Positions 42,596-52,529 are shown, counted from the first letter of the stretch. The stretch: DNA of 64,000 bases from Streptosporangium saharense (GCF_014203715.1 NZ_JACHJP010000004.1:558001-622000); one strand, 5' to 3'. Made by a program: numbers and translations. The notes: generated by a model from the sequence alone, not told the origin.

Positions 42596-43732
42596 ATGTC
42601 CGAGGTGTCGGAGGGCGTCCAGGTCGTCGACCAGGTCGCGACGGGCGGTGAGGTTGAGCTGGACGGCCTGAAGAAGAAGTACGGGGCCGTCGAGGCGGTA
42701 CGTGGTGTCTCGCTGAACATCCGCCGCGGTGAGTTCCTGGCGATTCTGGGTCCCTCCGGTGCGGGGAAGACGACGCTGCTCAACATGCTCACCGGCTTCG
42801 AGAAGCCGACGAGTGGCGCGATCCGGATCAACGGCAGGGACGTCGCGCGGCTGGCGCCGCACAGGCGTGGGATCGGCGTCGTGTTCCAGCACTACGCGCT
42901 GTTCAAGCACATGACCGTCGCCCAGAACGTCGGCTTCCCGCTACGGATGCGGCGGATGCCGCTGCGGGAACAGCGCGGCCACATCCAGAACGCCCTGGAG
43001 ATGGTCAAGCTTGAGGACTACGGGACCCGCTTCCCCGACCAGCTCTCCGGCGGCCAGCAGCAGCGGGTCGCGCTCGCCCGCGCCATCGTGTTCCGTCCCG
43101 CGCTGCTCCTCATGGACGAGCCGCTCGGCGCGCTCGACAAGCGCCTGCGCGAGCACATGCGCGTGGAGATCAAACGCCTGCAGCGCAGCCTCGGCGCGAC
43201 CGTCATCTACGTCACCCACGACCAGGGCGAGGCGCTCACGATGGCCGACCGCGTCGCGGTGATGAACGACGGCGCCGTCGAGCAGCTCGGCACGCCGACC
43301 GACCTGTACGAGAGACCCGCGAGCGCCTTCGTGGCCGACTTCGTCGGGGAGACCAACTTCTTCCGTGGCCGTTCCGTCCTCGACGCCGACGGCCGGGTCC
43401 GGGTCGTCCTCGACGGCGACCCCTCCGGGAACCGCCGTGAGGTGGACAACGACGCGGCGCTCAGGCCCGACCGGGGCGTCGAGGTCGGGGTGCGTCCCGA
43501 GCAGGTCTCGCTGCTGCCCGTCGAGGGCGCCGACCCGCTGGCCGTACCGGGCACCGTGAGCGAGGTGCTCTACGAGGGCGCCACCGCCCTGCACGTCGTC
43601 GAGACGGCGCTCGGGAGCCTGAACGCGCGCCTGTCGCTCAAGAACGTCCGGGAGACCCGATGGGCCGTCGGCGACCGGGTCGCCGTCCACTGGGAGACCC
43701 ATGCCGCGCGGGGCTACCACGTCGCGGGCTGA
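42596..43732 (+). CDS. Spermidine/putrescine-type ABC importer ATPase (PotA-like)
   Basis: A 378-residue ATPase. Walker A is [17 protein letters not shown], signature [15 protein letters not shown], Walker [18 protein letters not shown]-loop [17 protein letters not shown]-terminal TOBE region starts near [15 protein letters not shown]. PotA/CysA-class features are clear. ATG 42596 has GAGGAG upstream. First gene of the operon facing away from IclR. Confidence 0.9.
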   Translation: MSEVSEGVQVVDQVATGGEVELDGLKKKYGAVEAVRGVSLNIRRGEFLAILGPSGAGKTTLLNMLTGFEKPTSGAIRINGRDVARLAPHRRGIGVVFQHYALFKHMTVAQNVGFPLRMRRMPLREQRGHIQNALEMVKLEDYGTRFPDQLSGGQQQRVALARAIVFRPALLLMDEPLGALDKRLREHMRVEIKRLQRSLGATVIYVTHDQGEALTMADRVAVMNDGAVEQLGTPTDLYERPASAFVADFVGETNFFRGRSVLDADGRVRVVLDGDPSGNRREVDNDAALRPDRGVEVGVRPEQVSLLPVEGADPLAVPGTVSEVLYEGATALHVVETALGSLNARLSLKNVRETRWAVGDRVAVHWETHAARGYHVAG

Positions 43733-43800
43733 GACCCGCCCCTCTTCGTGACGTCGTGGCGACACGCGTCAGAGATTTGCACGACAGAAAGGTTCGGCTG

Positions 43801-44913
43801 ATGAGGATTTCCCGGAAGACCGTGCTGGGGGCGGTGGTGACGGCCGGAGCCCTGCTCACGACGGCCGCCTGTGGAGGTGGCGGCGACGAAGCGGCGGGGG
43901 CCTCCTCCGCGGGCACGGTCGTCGTCCCCGACCCCGGTGGTGACCTGGGCAAGGCGATGAAGCAGGCGTTCTTCGACCCGTTCGAGAAGCAGACGGGCAT
44001 CGACGTCGTGCTCAGCCCCGGTGAGTTCGACGCCGCCGTGGTGCTCACGGGCGTCAAGGCCGGTGCCCCCGCCTTCGACCTGGTGAACATCAACGGCGCC
44101 GTGCTCCAGCGCTTCCGCGACGGCGCCGCGCTCGAACCGGTCGACTACACGCTGTGGAAGGCCGGCGACCGCGACAAGATCTCCCCGGTGAAGGCCGCCG
44201 ACGACGCGGTGCCCGCCTACTACATCTCCGTCGTCCCGGCGTGGAGTACGGCCAAGCTCGGCGGACAGGCGCTGACCTCCTGGGCGGACTTCTGGAACGT
44301 CGGGAAGTTCCCCGGCAAGCGGACCCTCGCCCCGGGCTCGTGGGGCGCCGGTGGCGCGACGTTCGAGATCGCGGCGCTGGCCGACGGCGTGGACCCCAAG
44401 AACCTCTACCCCATCGACTACGACCGGGTGTTCGCGAGCCTGGACAAGCTCAAGCCGAACCTCGTCAAGTACTGGGAGACCGGCGCCGAGCCCATCCAGT
44501 TGCTCACCGGTGGTCAGGTGACGGTCGCCAGCGCGTGGAACGGCCGCGTCGCCGGTGCCCAGGACAAGGGAGTCCCGGTCGCCAGCACGTGGAACCAGTC
44601 GATCCTCCAGTACGACAACTGGGCGATCCTCAAGGGCGCCAAGAACGCCGGGAACGCCCAGAAGCTCCTGGCCTTCATGATGGAGGCGCAGCCCCAGGCG
44701 GAGTTCGCGAAGGCGATCACCTACTCGCCCGCGAACTCGGCGGCCTTCGACCTCCTTCCCGAGGAGCGCGCCGCCCTGCTGCCGACCTCGCCGAAGAACG
44801 TCGCCTCCGCCGTGACCCAGGACTACGCCTGGTGGACCTCGCCCGCCCCCGGGACGACCAAGACCAATGAGGAAGTCGCCATCGAGCGCTGGCAGACGTG
44901 GGCCTCCAAGTAG
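43801..44913 (+). CDS. Polyamine-type ABC transporter substrate-binding lipoprotein
   Basis: A 370-residue PotD-like protein. The lipoprotein signal ends in LLTTAACGGG. Conserved blocks are AFFDPFEKQTGIDVV, TSWADFWNVGKFPGKRTL and VASAWNGRVAGAQ. ATG 43801 with GAAAGG upstream. Members bind polyamines but also other small amines and acids; ligand residues cannot be assigned by eye, so polyamine is only a family-level guess. Confidence 0.85.
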   Translation: MRISRKTVLGAVVTAGALLTTAACGGGGDEAAGASSAGTVVVPDPGGDLGKAMKQAFFDPFEKQTGIDVVLSPGEFDAAVVLTGVKAGAPAFDLVNINGAVLQRFRDGAALEPVDYTLWKAGDRDKISPVKAADDAVPAYYISVVPAWSTAKLGGQALTSWADFWNVGKFPGKRTLAPGSWGAGGATFEIAALADGVDPKNLYPIDYDRVFASLDKLKPNLVKYWETGAEPIQLLTGGQVTVASAWNGRVAGAQDKGVPVASTWNQSILQYDNWAILKGAKNAGNAQKLLAFMMEAQPQAEFAKAITYSPANSAAFDLLPEERAALLPTSPKNVASAVTQDYAWWTSPAPGTTKTNEEVAIERWQTWASK

Positions 44914-44958
44914 CCCACGGTCCGTCCGCGACCGAGACGACCTCGACCTAGGAGATCC

Positions 44959-46758
44959 ATGTCGGTCGACAGCTCCCAGGAGCGGTTCACCGGTGATCCG
45001 GCCAGCGCCGTCAGCGCACGGCACAGGCCGGATCGCCGGTGGCTCACCCTCGTGCCGCTCCTCGCCGTCCTGATCCTGCTGTTCGTCGTCCCGCTGTGCT
45101 CACTGCTGGCCGACAGCTTCCGCGGCGGGCAGGGATTCACCCTGGAGAACTACCACGAGCAGGTGACCTCGCCGGTCTTCTGGCGGGCGATGCGCAGGAC
45201 CCTGGTCATCGCCGCGCTCTCGACCGGCATCTGTGTCGTCCTCGGGTACTGCATGGCCTACGCGCTCACCCGGGTGCCCCGGCGCCTGCGCGGCGCGCTG
45301 ATGGTCGTGGTGCTCGTGCCGTACTTCACGAGCATCCTGATCCGCTCCTACGCGTGGATCGCGATCCTCGCGCCGAACGGGCTGGTGGCCAGGACGCTCG
45401 CGCTGGTGGGCGTCGACAACCCTCCCGACCTGGTGTTCAACCAGACCGGCATGCTGATCGGAACCGTGCAGATCCTGCTGCCGCTGGCGCTGCTGCCGAT
45501 CTACAGCGTGATGAGCGGCATCGACCGCGCCGCCGTACGCGCCGCCCAGAGCATGGGGGCCTCGCCCGCGGTCGCGCACTGGCACGTGTACCGGCCCGCC
45601 ACCTCCTCGGCGGTCCTGGCGTCGGCGGCCCTGGTCTTCATCAGCACGCTCGGCTTCTACGTGACGCCCGCGTTGCTCGGTGGGCCCGGTGACACGCTCA
45701 TCGCGCAGTCCATCCTGGTGCAGTTCTCCAACCTGGTCGATCCGGCGGGGGCCGCGGCGCAGGCCGTACTGCTCCTGCTGATCGTCCTGCTGCTCTTCGT
45801 CGTCCTGTTCCGCTATCTCGCGCCGTCGCTGTCCATCGGGGGCACCACCGCGCCCGCCCGTCGTGGTTCCGCGGAGCGGCATGTACGGCACGAGCGCCTC
45901 CTTGACCTGCGTGCGCGCGTCCTCGACACCGTTCTCGACGTCGTGGGACGGCTGCGGCTGCCGATCCTGGTCGGCGGCTGGGTCGTGGGCGCCGCGCTGC
46001 TCGTCACGCCGCTGGTCGTGGTGGCCATCTGGTCCTTCAGCGACGCGACCTACCTGATCTTCCCGCCGGAGGCGTACTCCACCCGGTGGTTCGCCGACTA
46101 CTTCGCCGACGACGCGTGGATCGACTCCACGCTCCTCAGCCTGGGCATCGCCTCCGCGTCCGCCGCGATCGGCGTCGTCATCGGCGGTCTCGGGGCCTTC
46201 GGTCTCGTACGGGGTCCGCGGCGCTCGCGGGTGCCGGTCGCGGTCCTGGTCGCGATGCCGATGATCGTCCCTCCGATGATCTACAGCCTCGGATTCTTCG
46301 TGCTCGTGGCGCCGCACGGCCTCGTCGGGACCCGGCTGGGCCTGGTCCTGCCGTACGTGGTGCTGGGGCTGCCCTTCGCGGTGTCGATCACGGCGGCGGC
46401 GCTGCGCAACCTCGACGTGCGGCTGGAGAACGCGGCGCGCAGCCTGGGCGCCGGACCGCTGTCCGTGCTCAGGCACGTGCTGCTGCCCGCGCTGCGCCCG
46501 GCGCTGGTCAGCGGCTTCGTCTTCGCCTTCCTCGCCGCGTTCGACGACGTCGTCGTCGCGACCTTCATGTCCGGGCCCACGGCGGTGACGCTGCCGCTGC
46601 GGATGTTCCAGGACATCAAACTCGAAGTGAGCCCGAGGACAGCCGTGGTCGCCGTCGTCCTGCTCGGCGCAGGGGTGATCGCGGTAGTCCTCAGGTTCGT
46701 CACGGCCTGGCTTGTGCGCGCCGTACGGGTGGCGCTGAGCCGAATGGGAGCATCATGA
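44959..46758 (+). CDS. Fused two-domain ABC permease (PotB-PotC fusion)
   Basis: A 599-residue membrane protein. The first half is PotB-like with a coupling loop at AAQSMGASPAVAHWHVYRP (about 195). The second half is PotC-like with AARSLGAGPLSVLRHVLLP (about 492). A charged linker (about 300-330) with RHVRHERLLDLRARVLDTV joins them. Normally these are two polypeptides; fusion fixes their stoichiometry. Both halves have the expected six-helix patterns, so it should be functional. The stop overlaps the next start by 4 bases. Confidence 0.88.
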   Translation: MSVDSSQERFTGDPASAVSARHRPDRRWLTLVPLLAVLILLFVVPLCSLLADSFRGGQGFTLENYHEQVTSPVFWRAMRRTLVIAALSTGICVVLGYCMAYALTRVPRRLRGALMVVVLVPYFTSILIRSYAWIAILAPNGLVARTLALVGVDNPPDLVFNQTGMLIGTVQILLPLALLPIYSVMSGIDRAAVRAAQSMGASPAVAHWHVYRPATSSAVLASAALVFISTLGFYVTPALLGGPGDTLIAQSILVQFSNLVDPAGAAAQAVLLLLIVLLLFVVLFRYLAPSLSIGGTTAPARRGSAERHVRHERLLDLRARVLDTVLDVVGRLRLPILVGGWVVGAALLVTPLVVVAIWSFSDATYLIFPPEAYSTRWFADYFADDAWIDSTLLSLGIASASAAIGVVIGGLGAFGLVRGPRRSRVPVAVLVAMPMIVPPMIYSLGFFVLVAPHGLVGTRLGLVLPYVVLGLPFAVSITAAALRNLDVRLENAARSLGAGPLSVLRHVLLPALRPALVSGFVFAFLAAFDDVVVATFMSGPTAVTLPLRMFQDIKLEVSPRTAVVAVVLLGAGVIAVVLRFVTAWLVRAVRVALSRMGAS

Positions 46759-47771
46759 ACACCCCCTCGGTCATCGCGGAGATGACCTCCCCCTATGTCG
46801 AGAACCAGGAGTTTCCCGGCATCGTCTACCCGACCTCGGTCACGGCCACGCTGGCGGCCTTCCGCAGGTCGTTCCCGGACGCGGAGCGGCTCGCGCCGGA
46901 ACCGGACGGCGGTACGGCGGCGCTGACCGTGCACAGTCCCGACTACGTCGAGTTCGTCAAGGAGGGCAGCGGGCGGGCCGAGGGATCGACGAAGTTCCCG
47001 CTGAACGTCATCGCGGTCCCCGCGCTGAAGGTCTCCGAGCCGCGCACCTTCGTGGGACGGCACATCCAGTACTTCTTCGACGAGATCACCCAGGCCACGC
47101 CCTCGGTGTGCGAGGGGGCGCTGCTCAGCGCGGCGGCCTCCCAGCAGGGGGCGCGCAGGCTCGCCCAGGCCGACCGGTCGGCGCCGGGGCTGGTGCTCGT
47201 GCCCTCCCGGCCTCCGGGCCACCACGCCCTGCCGACCGTGGGCGGTGGGCTGTGCGTGTTCGCCAACGCCGCCATCGCGGCCCGTGAACTCTCCCGTAAT
47301 GGCCGGGTCGCGGTGCTCGACATCGACCAGGACCACGGCAACGGAACCCAGGCCGTGTTCTACGACGACCCGTCCGTCCTGACCGTCTCGATCCACGCCG
47401 AGGGCTGGCCGCACGTCGCCGGGTTCGCCGAGGAGACCGGTGGCCCCGGCGCGCCCGGCGGCAACCTCAACCTGCCGCTGCCGACCGGTTCGGGGTTCGA
47501 CGCCTACCTGCCCGCGTTCGAGACGGCGCTTGGGGCGATCCGCCGCTTCGAGCCCGACTATCTCGTCCTGGCGCTGGGCTACGACGCGCACCGGGAGCAG
47601 GGGTTCGGGCTGCTCCGTCTCGACGTCGAGGACTTCGGCGTCCTCGGCCGCCGTATCGCGGAGCTGCGCCTGCCGACCCTGGTGACGACCGAGGGGTGCT
47701 ACGGCTACTACGACTCGACAGCCGAGGTCGCGAACGCCTTCTTCGAGGGGTGGGCCGAGCGGTGGCGGTGA
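46755..47771 (+). CDS. Histone deacetylase/acetylpolyamine amidohydrolase-like protein
   Basis: A 338-residue deacetylase-fold protein. PSRPPGHHALPTVGGGLCVF carries the active-site His pair, and LALGYDAHREQGFG the third metal aspartate. The metal motif normally DxDxHHGNGT reads VLDIDQDHGNGTQ here, so the position of the histidine ligand is an aspartate. Family enzymes remove acetyl groups from polyamines or other amides, which suits a PotABCD-type importer. The altered ligand could change the metal or reaction. Overlaps both neighbours by 4 bases. Confidence 0.82.
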   Translation: MNTPSVIAEMTSPYVENQEFPGIVYPTSVTATLAAFRRSFPDAERLAPEPDGGTAALTVHSPDYVEFVKEGSGRAEGSTKFPLNVIAVPALKVSEPRTFVGRHIQYFFDEITQATPSVCEGALLSAAASQQGARRLAQADRSAPGLVLVPSRPPGHHALPTVGGGLCVFANAAIAARELSRNGRVAVLDIDQDHGNGTQAVFYDDPSVLTVSIHAEGWPHVAGFAEETGGPGAPGGNLNLPLPTGSGFDAYLPAFETALGAIRRFEPDYLVLALGYDAHREQGFGLLRLDVEDFGVLGRRIAELRLPTLVTTEGCYGYYDSTAEVANAFFEGWAERWR

Positions 47772-48847
47772 GTGCCACCATGCGCGCCGCGCTCCTGACC
47801 CGGATCGGCGGGCCGCTGGAGGTCCGCGAGGTCCCCGTGCCCGCGATCGGGCCCGACGAGGTTCTGGTACGGACGCTGTCCAGCGGGGTGTGCCGGACAG
47901 ACCTCCACATCCAGGACGGTTTGGCCTACGTGCCCGGACTGCCGCACATCATGGGCCACGAGCCCGCCGGTGTCGTGGTCGAACGCGGTCCCGACGTCTC
48001 CGGGATCGAGGTCGGCGACGTGGTCGTGCCCCACCTGTTCGTCGCCGACGAGCAGTGCCGCTTCACCAGGGCGGGGGCTGACGCGCAGGCGCTGCACCTG
48101 CGGGGCATCATCGGGGTGACGCTGCCCGGGGGCTTCGCCGAGTACTTCGCCGCCCCGGCGCGCAACCTCCTGAGGGTTCCCGAGGGGCTCGACCCCCGGA
48201 TCGCGGGGCTGTCGAGCTGCGCGGTCGTCACGGCGCTGCACGCCTACCGGCGCGGCACGGTGACGCCGGTGCGGACCGCGGTCGTGATCGGCGCCGGGGG
48301 CATCGGGCAGATCATCCTCCAGCTCCTCGCCGGTGCCGGGATCTCGGCCGCCGCCGTTGACGTCGTGGAGGAGAACCTGGCGCTCGCCGTACGGAACGGG
48401 GCGGAGCACACCGCGTCGGCGGGCGCGGTTGACCGCGCGTCCGTGCTGCGCGCCTGGGCCGGGTCGCGGGCCGGTGACGAGGGGCCCACCGATGGTGCCG
48501 ACCTGGTGATCGACCTGGTGGGGACGACGGCGTCCATGGCCGACGCCGCCGAGTACGTCCGCCGCAGGGGCCGGATCGTCGTGGTCGGTGAGGAACCCGA
48601 CTTCCCCGGCATCAGCTCGACGGTTCTCGCCCAGCGCGAGCTGGAGATCGTCGGCTCGCGCAACGGCGACAGGAGTGACCAGGAGGACGCGCTGCGGCTG
48701 CTCGCCGAGGGCGTCATCACCCCGGCGCTGGACGAGGAGTATCCCCTCGACCGCGTCAACGAGGCACTCGCCCGGCTTCGGAGCGGCAGGGCGCGGGGCC
48801 GGGTCATCGTCACGCACACGCACAACGACCAGCGAGGAACGAGATGA
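47768..48847 (+). CDS. Zinc-type alcohol dehydrogenase
   Basis: A 359-residue medium-chain dehydrogenase. The catalytic zinc ligands are in SGVCRTDLHI and IMGHEPAGVVVE; the Rossmann motif is VVIGAGGIGQIILQLLA. The four-cysteine structural-zinc lobe is not intact (LFVADEQCRFTRAGADA). It starts at GTG 47768 overlapping the previous stop (GTGA). In the pathway it would oxidise an alcohol or reduce an aldehyde arising from the deacetylated substrate. Confidence 0.83.
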   Translation: MSATMRAALLTRIGGPLEVREVPVPAIGPDEVLVRTLSSGVCRTDLHIQDGLAYVPGLPHIMGHEPAGVVVERGPDVSGIEVGDVVVPHLFVADEQCRFTRAGADAQALHLRGIIGVTLPGGFAEYFAAPARNLLRVPEGLDPRIAGLSSCAVVTALHAYRRGTVTPVRTAVVIGAGGIGQIILQLLAGAGISAAAVDVVEENLALAVRNGAEHTASAGAVDRASVLRAWAGSRAGDEGPTDGADLVIDLVGTTASMADAAEYVRRRGRIVVVGEEPDFPGISSTVLAQRELEIVGSRNGDRSDQEDALRLLAEGVITPALDEEYPLDRVNEALARLRSGRARGRVIVTHTHNDQRGTR

Positions 48848-49722
48848 AGATCGCGACCGACACGTGGATGCTGCGTCCACACCCCATCGACACGGTGTTC
48901 TCGACCGTCAGGGAGGCGGGATTCGAGTATCTGGAGCTCTCGCCACGGCCCGACGTGATGCCGAGCTACGGAGGCAGGCGCGCGTCGAAGGCGAAGATCA
49001 CCGAGATCGCGCAGGCGTCGAAGGCCCACGGCGTCGGGATCGTGTCCATCTTCATCGAGCAGGCGTGGGGAAGCTCGGAGGAGGACATCCGGCAGGCGGC
49101 CGTCAGCTACTGGAAGCAGACGATCCAGCTGGCGGTGGACCTGGGCTGCGACCGGATCAACTCCGAGTTCACCGGACGGCCGAGCGCCCCGCAGGCCGGG
49201 GAGGCCGCGATGCGCCGCTCCCTTGAGGAGGTGCTGCCGCTGGCGGAGGCCGAGGGCATCACGCTCGCGCTCGAACCGCACCCCGGCGACTGGCTGGAGT
49301 CGGGCATCGGGGCCGTGGACTTCATCCGGGGCCTGCAGAGCGACAACGTGACCTACCTGCACTGCGTGCCGCACACCTACTACCTCACCGGGGTCGAGGA
49401 CGAGCGCGGCCACTTCGAGCACGTCAACCGCGACATCATCACCTACGCGGGCGACACCATGGACCACGTCCACCTGGCCGACACGCTGCTGCCTGGCCGT
49501 ACGTTCCTCAACCCGGGAAGCCCGGGGGTGCGTAACCACCAGCACCTGGACATCGGCCAGGGGGACATCGACTGGGACGAGGTGTTCGACGCCCTGCGCG
49601 AGGTCGCCTTCGACGGCGTCCTGTCGGTTGCCGTCTTCAGGCACGAGTCACGGGTGACGCAGTCGCTCACCCACAACCTTCGCATCATTCGCGAACGTCT
49701 CGAAGGGGGCGTTGACCAGTGA
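48844..49722 (+). CDS. Sugar phosphate isomerase/epimerase (TIM barrel)
   Basis: A 292-residue xylose-isomerase-like TIM-barrel protein. Metal-ligand regions are DRINSEFTGR, LALEPHPGDWLESG, DHVHLADTLLPGR and LDIGQGDIDWDEVF. These enzymes isomerise sugars, keto-sugars or hydroxypyruvate-type substrates. Four-base overlaps with both neighbours place it firmly in the catabolic operon. Confidence 0.85.
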   Translation: MKIATDTWMLRPHPIDTVFSTVREAGFEYLELSPRPDVMPSYGGRRASKAKITEIAQASKAHGVGIVSIFIEQAWGSSEEDIRQAAVSYWKQTIQLAVDLGCDRINSEFTGRPSAPQAGEAAMRRSLEEVLPLAEAEGITLALEPHPGDWLESGIGAVDFIRGLQSDNVTYLHCVPHTYYLTGVEDERGHFEHVNRDIITYAGDTMDHVHLADTLLPGRTFLNPGSPGVRNHQHLDIGQGDIDWDEVFDALREVAFDGVLSVAVFRHESRVTQSLTHNLRIIRERLEGGVDQ

Positions 49723-50741
49723 CCGCACCGGTACGCTTCGGCGTCGTCGGACTCGGCGAGATCTACCAGCTCGCCCACCACCTCGCCTACCAGCGGGCGG
49801 ACGGCCTCCAGGCCACGGTCGTCTGCGACCTCGACCAGTCCGTGGCTGAGCGGACGGCGCAGTCCCTCGGCGCGCGGGCGTCGACCGACTACCGCGAGCT
49901 GCTTGAGGACGACGAGATCGACGCCGTGGACCTCGTGCTTCCGCACAACGTGCACTACCGGGTCGCGCGGGAGTTCCTTGAGGCGGGCAAGCACGTCCTC
50001 ATCGAGAAGCCCATGACCGTGGACGCCGCGCACGCCCGTGAACTCGTCGCCCTCGCGGCCGACAGGGGCCTCAGGTTCACGGTCAACGAGAACACCCGGT
50101 TCATCCCCGCCTACCAGGCCGCTCTCGACGCGATCAACGCGGGCGAGATCGGGGACGTGACCCTCGTCCGCACCCTGATCAGCGGCAACGAGTTCGAACG
50201 GCTCGGCAACCCGAAGCTGTGGAAGGGCCGTCAGGACGGCTCGGGCGGCGGCACCATCATCGACGCCGGTGCCCACTCCTTCTACCTGCTGAAGTGGATG
50301 TTCGGCGAGGTCGCCTCGCTGCGGGCCCTGTCCGACCGGCTCGTGGACGTCAGCCAGGTCGAGGACTGGTCGATCGTGTGCGGCCGGATGCGCTCCGGCG
50401 CCCTCTTCTCCGTCGAATCCTCCTTCACCTCGGGAGGACCGTGGAACGAGCGCCTTGAGGTGCACGGCACCGAGGGCCTCATCGTCGTGGACCAGCACCA
50501 GAACCCCCCGGCCATGATCTTCCACGGCAAGCGCGACCACGCGGGGACGTCGCTGCCGGGCACGGCCTACGAGCCGACGACCTGGAAGTACACCTCGATC
50601 GCGGCCGGAATCGAGAGCTTCGCCCGTTCGATCGCGAAGGACGAGCCGACCGCCGTGGCGCCCGACGACGGTGCCTATGCCGTACGGATCATCGAACTCG
50701 CCTACGAGTCGGTGGCCACGGGTCGGCCCGTCACGCTCTGA
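49719..50741 (+). CDS. Gfo/Idh/MocA-family oxidoreductase
   Basis: A 340-residue NAD(P)-dependent dehydrogenase. Dinucleotide-binding FGVVGLGEIYQLAHHLA (about 6-22), then AGKHVLIEKPMTVDAAHARE with the catalytic EKP lysine, and GGTIIDAGAHSFYLLKWMFG (DxxxH) for the second catalytic pair. It oxidises a polyol, inositol or sugar derivative. The isomerase plus Gfo/Idh pair is a common sugar-acid or inositol-like catabolic module. Confidence 0.87.
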   Translation: MTAPVRFGVVGLGEIYQLAHHLAYQRADGLQATVVCDLDQSVAERTAQSLGARASTDYRELLEDDEIDAVDLVLPHNVHYRVAREFLEAGKHVLIEKPMTVDAAHARELVALAADRGLRFTVNENTRFIPAYQAALDAINAGEIGDVTLVRTLISGNEFERLGNPKLWKGRQDGSGGGTIIDAGAHSFYLLKWMFGEVASLRALSDRLVDVSQVEDWSIVCGRMRSGALFSVESSFTSGGPWNERLEVHGTEGLIVVDQHQNPPAMIFHGKRDHAGTSLPGTAYEPTTWKYTSIAAGIESFARSIAKDEPTAVAPDDGAYAVRIIELAYESVATGRPVTL

Positions 50742-50786
50742 CCGCTTTTTTATCTATAAATCCGCTTATAAAAGGAGAAAACCCCC

Positions 50787-51665
50787 ATGGACCCGCTCGT
50801 CATCACCGTCACGGTTGACAGCACGATGTCCTATCCCGGCTACAAGGGTATGCCGGCCATCGAGGACACCGACAAGGTCGGCCAGGAGTACATCGACTCG
50901 GTGAACGCGGGCGCGACGCTGTGCCACCACCACGGTGTCCACTACCTGGAGGATGCCATCCAGGAGGACGGCAAGAAGCTGTCCAAGATCGACTTTGACG
51001 GCTGGAAGAACCTCACCGAGAAGATCCGGACCGTGGGCACCGATCCGATCATGCAGTTCGGCATCGCCAGCGCCCGGCTCCCCGAGAAGGTCGAACTCAT
51101 GTCGCTCAAGCCCGACATGATGTCCTACGCCTTCAACGTGCACGACGAGTACTTCCAGCCCGACCCGGCCTACCCGGCCAACGAGATGTACTCGCTGCAC
51201 CCGAGGGACGAGCTGGTCGAGTTCGTCACCGCGGCCGAGGCCCACGGGGTGAAGCCGGAGATCGAGTGCTTCTACACCGGCGCGTTCTGGAACCTTGAGT
51301 ACGTCCGCCGTCAGGGCCTGCTGAAGGAGAAGGCCTGGGCGACCCTGTTCTTCGGCTGGCAGGGCGGCGCGTGGACGCCCCCCACCCCGGACGCGCTCAT
51401 GTACATGGTCAAGCACCTCCCGGCGAACACGAACTGGAACATCAGCGTGATGGACCCGGTCGCGCAGTGGCAGCTCCTGCCGCTGGCCATCGCGCTGGGC
51501 GGCCACGTCCGCGTCGGCTGGGAGGACAACCCCTACCTGCCCGGCGGCGAGCCCTCGCGCAGCAACGCCGAACTGGTCGAGGTCGTGGTCAACATGGCCC
51601 AGCAGATCGGCCGCCCGATCGCGAACATCGAGGAGGCCAGGAGCATCGCCGGGGTGAGCAGGTGA
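50787..51665 (+). CDS. Beta-keto acid cleavage enzyme (BKACE, DUF849)
   Basis: A 292-residue TIM-barrel enzyme. The metal site is NAGATLCHHHGVHY (HxH), and the C-terminal GHVRVGWEDNPYLPGG with NAELVEVVV matches the BKACE family. These zinc enzymes condense a beta-keto acid with acetyl-CoA to give acetoacetate and a new CoA ester. A strong AAAGGAG precedes the ATG. The 45-base AT-rich spacer before it (TTTTATCTATAAAT region) may hold an internal promoter. Confidence 0.83.
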   Translation: MDPLVITVTVDSTMSYPGYKGMPAIEDTDKVGQEYIDSVNAGATLCHHHGVHYLEDAIQEDGKKLSKIDFDGWKNLTEKIRTVGTDPIMQFGIASARLPEKVELMSLKPDMMSYAFNVHDEYFQPDPAYPANEMYSLHPRDELVEFVTAAEAHGVKPEIECFYTGAFWNLEYVRRQGLLKEKAWATLFFGWQGGAWTPPTPDALMYMVKHLPANTNWNISVMDPVAQWQLLPLAIALGGHVRVGWEDNPYLPGGEPSRSNAELVEVVVNMAQQIGRPIANIEEARSIAGVSR

Positions 51666-52522
51666 CGACAACCCGGGGGCTGGCGCGGGCTCGCCTCGGT
51701 GACCGGGTCGTGCTCGTTCTGATCGAGCAGGACAAGGCGAGGGTGCTCGCGACCGAGTCCGGTCACCCCGCCGCCGACGTCCTGCGGGAGGCGCTGCACA
51801 CCGGCGCGCTGGACCAGGCGGGGGGAGAGACCGTCCCGGTCGACGACCTCGAACTCCTCGCCCCGGTCGCGAACCCCTCGAAGATCCTGTGCGTCGGGCT
51901 CAACTACCTCGACCACGCAGAGGAGTCGGGGGTCGAGCCTCCGGCCAGGCCGCTGCTGTTCGCGAAGTTCCCCAACGCGCTGCGGGCGGACGGCGCCGTG
52001 GTCGAGGTGCCGCAGGACCTGTCCGGCGAGCTCGACTACGAGGGCGAACTGGGCGTCGTGATCGGCCGCCGGGCGAGGAACGTCGCCCTGGACGAGGCGC
52101 TCGGCCACGTCCTCGGCTACGTCGCGGTCAACGACCTGTCGGCCAGGGACGCCCAGTTCTCCGACGGCCAGTGGCTGCGCGGCAAATCCGCCGACGGGTT
52201 CTGCCCGGTCGGGCCGGTCGTGACGCTCGCCGGGGACGTCGCGGACCCCCAGGCGCTGCGCATCGTCACCCGGCTCAACGACCAGGTCGTCCAAGACGGC
52301 TCGACGGAGAAGATGATCTTCTCCGTCGCGGAGATCATCTCCTATGCCTCCCGCTACCTGACCCTCGAACCGGGAGACCTGATCCTGACGGGCACCCCGC
52401 CGGGCGTGGGCTTCGCCCGCAAGCCTCCGCTGCTGGTCAAGGATGGTGACACGGTGACGGTGACCGTCGAGGGCGTCGGCGGCGTCACCAACCGGGTACG
52501 CGTGGTGTCAGAGATTCGATGA
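51662..52522 (+). CDS. Fumarylacetoacetate hydrolase family protein
   Basis: A 286-residue FAH-fold enzyme. Family motifs are ILCVGLNYLDHAEESG, the metal site DYEGELGVVIGRRARN, GYVAVNDLSARDAQF and a C-terminal DLILTGTPPGVGFAR. Members hydrolyse acylpyruvates or decarboxylate/isomerise keto acids. GTG start, overlapping the BKACE stop (GTGA). It likely handles a keto-acid intermediate before or after the BKACE step. Confidence 0.87.
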   Translation: MTTTRGLARARLGDRVVLVLIEQDKARVLATESGHPAADVLREALHTGALDQAGGETVPVDDLELLAPVANPSKILCVGLNYLDHAEESGVEPPARPLLFAKFPNALRADGAVVEVPQDLSGELDYEGELGVVIGRRARNVALDEALGHVLGYVAVNDLSARDAQFSDGQWLRGKSADGFCPVGPVVTLAGDVADPQALRIVTRLNDQVVQDGSTEKMIFSVAEIISYASRYLTLEPGDLILTGTPPGVGFARKPPLLVKDGDTVTVTVEGVGGVTNRVRVVSEIR

Positions 52523-52529
52523 GGGGGGC

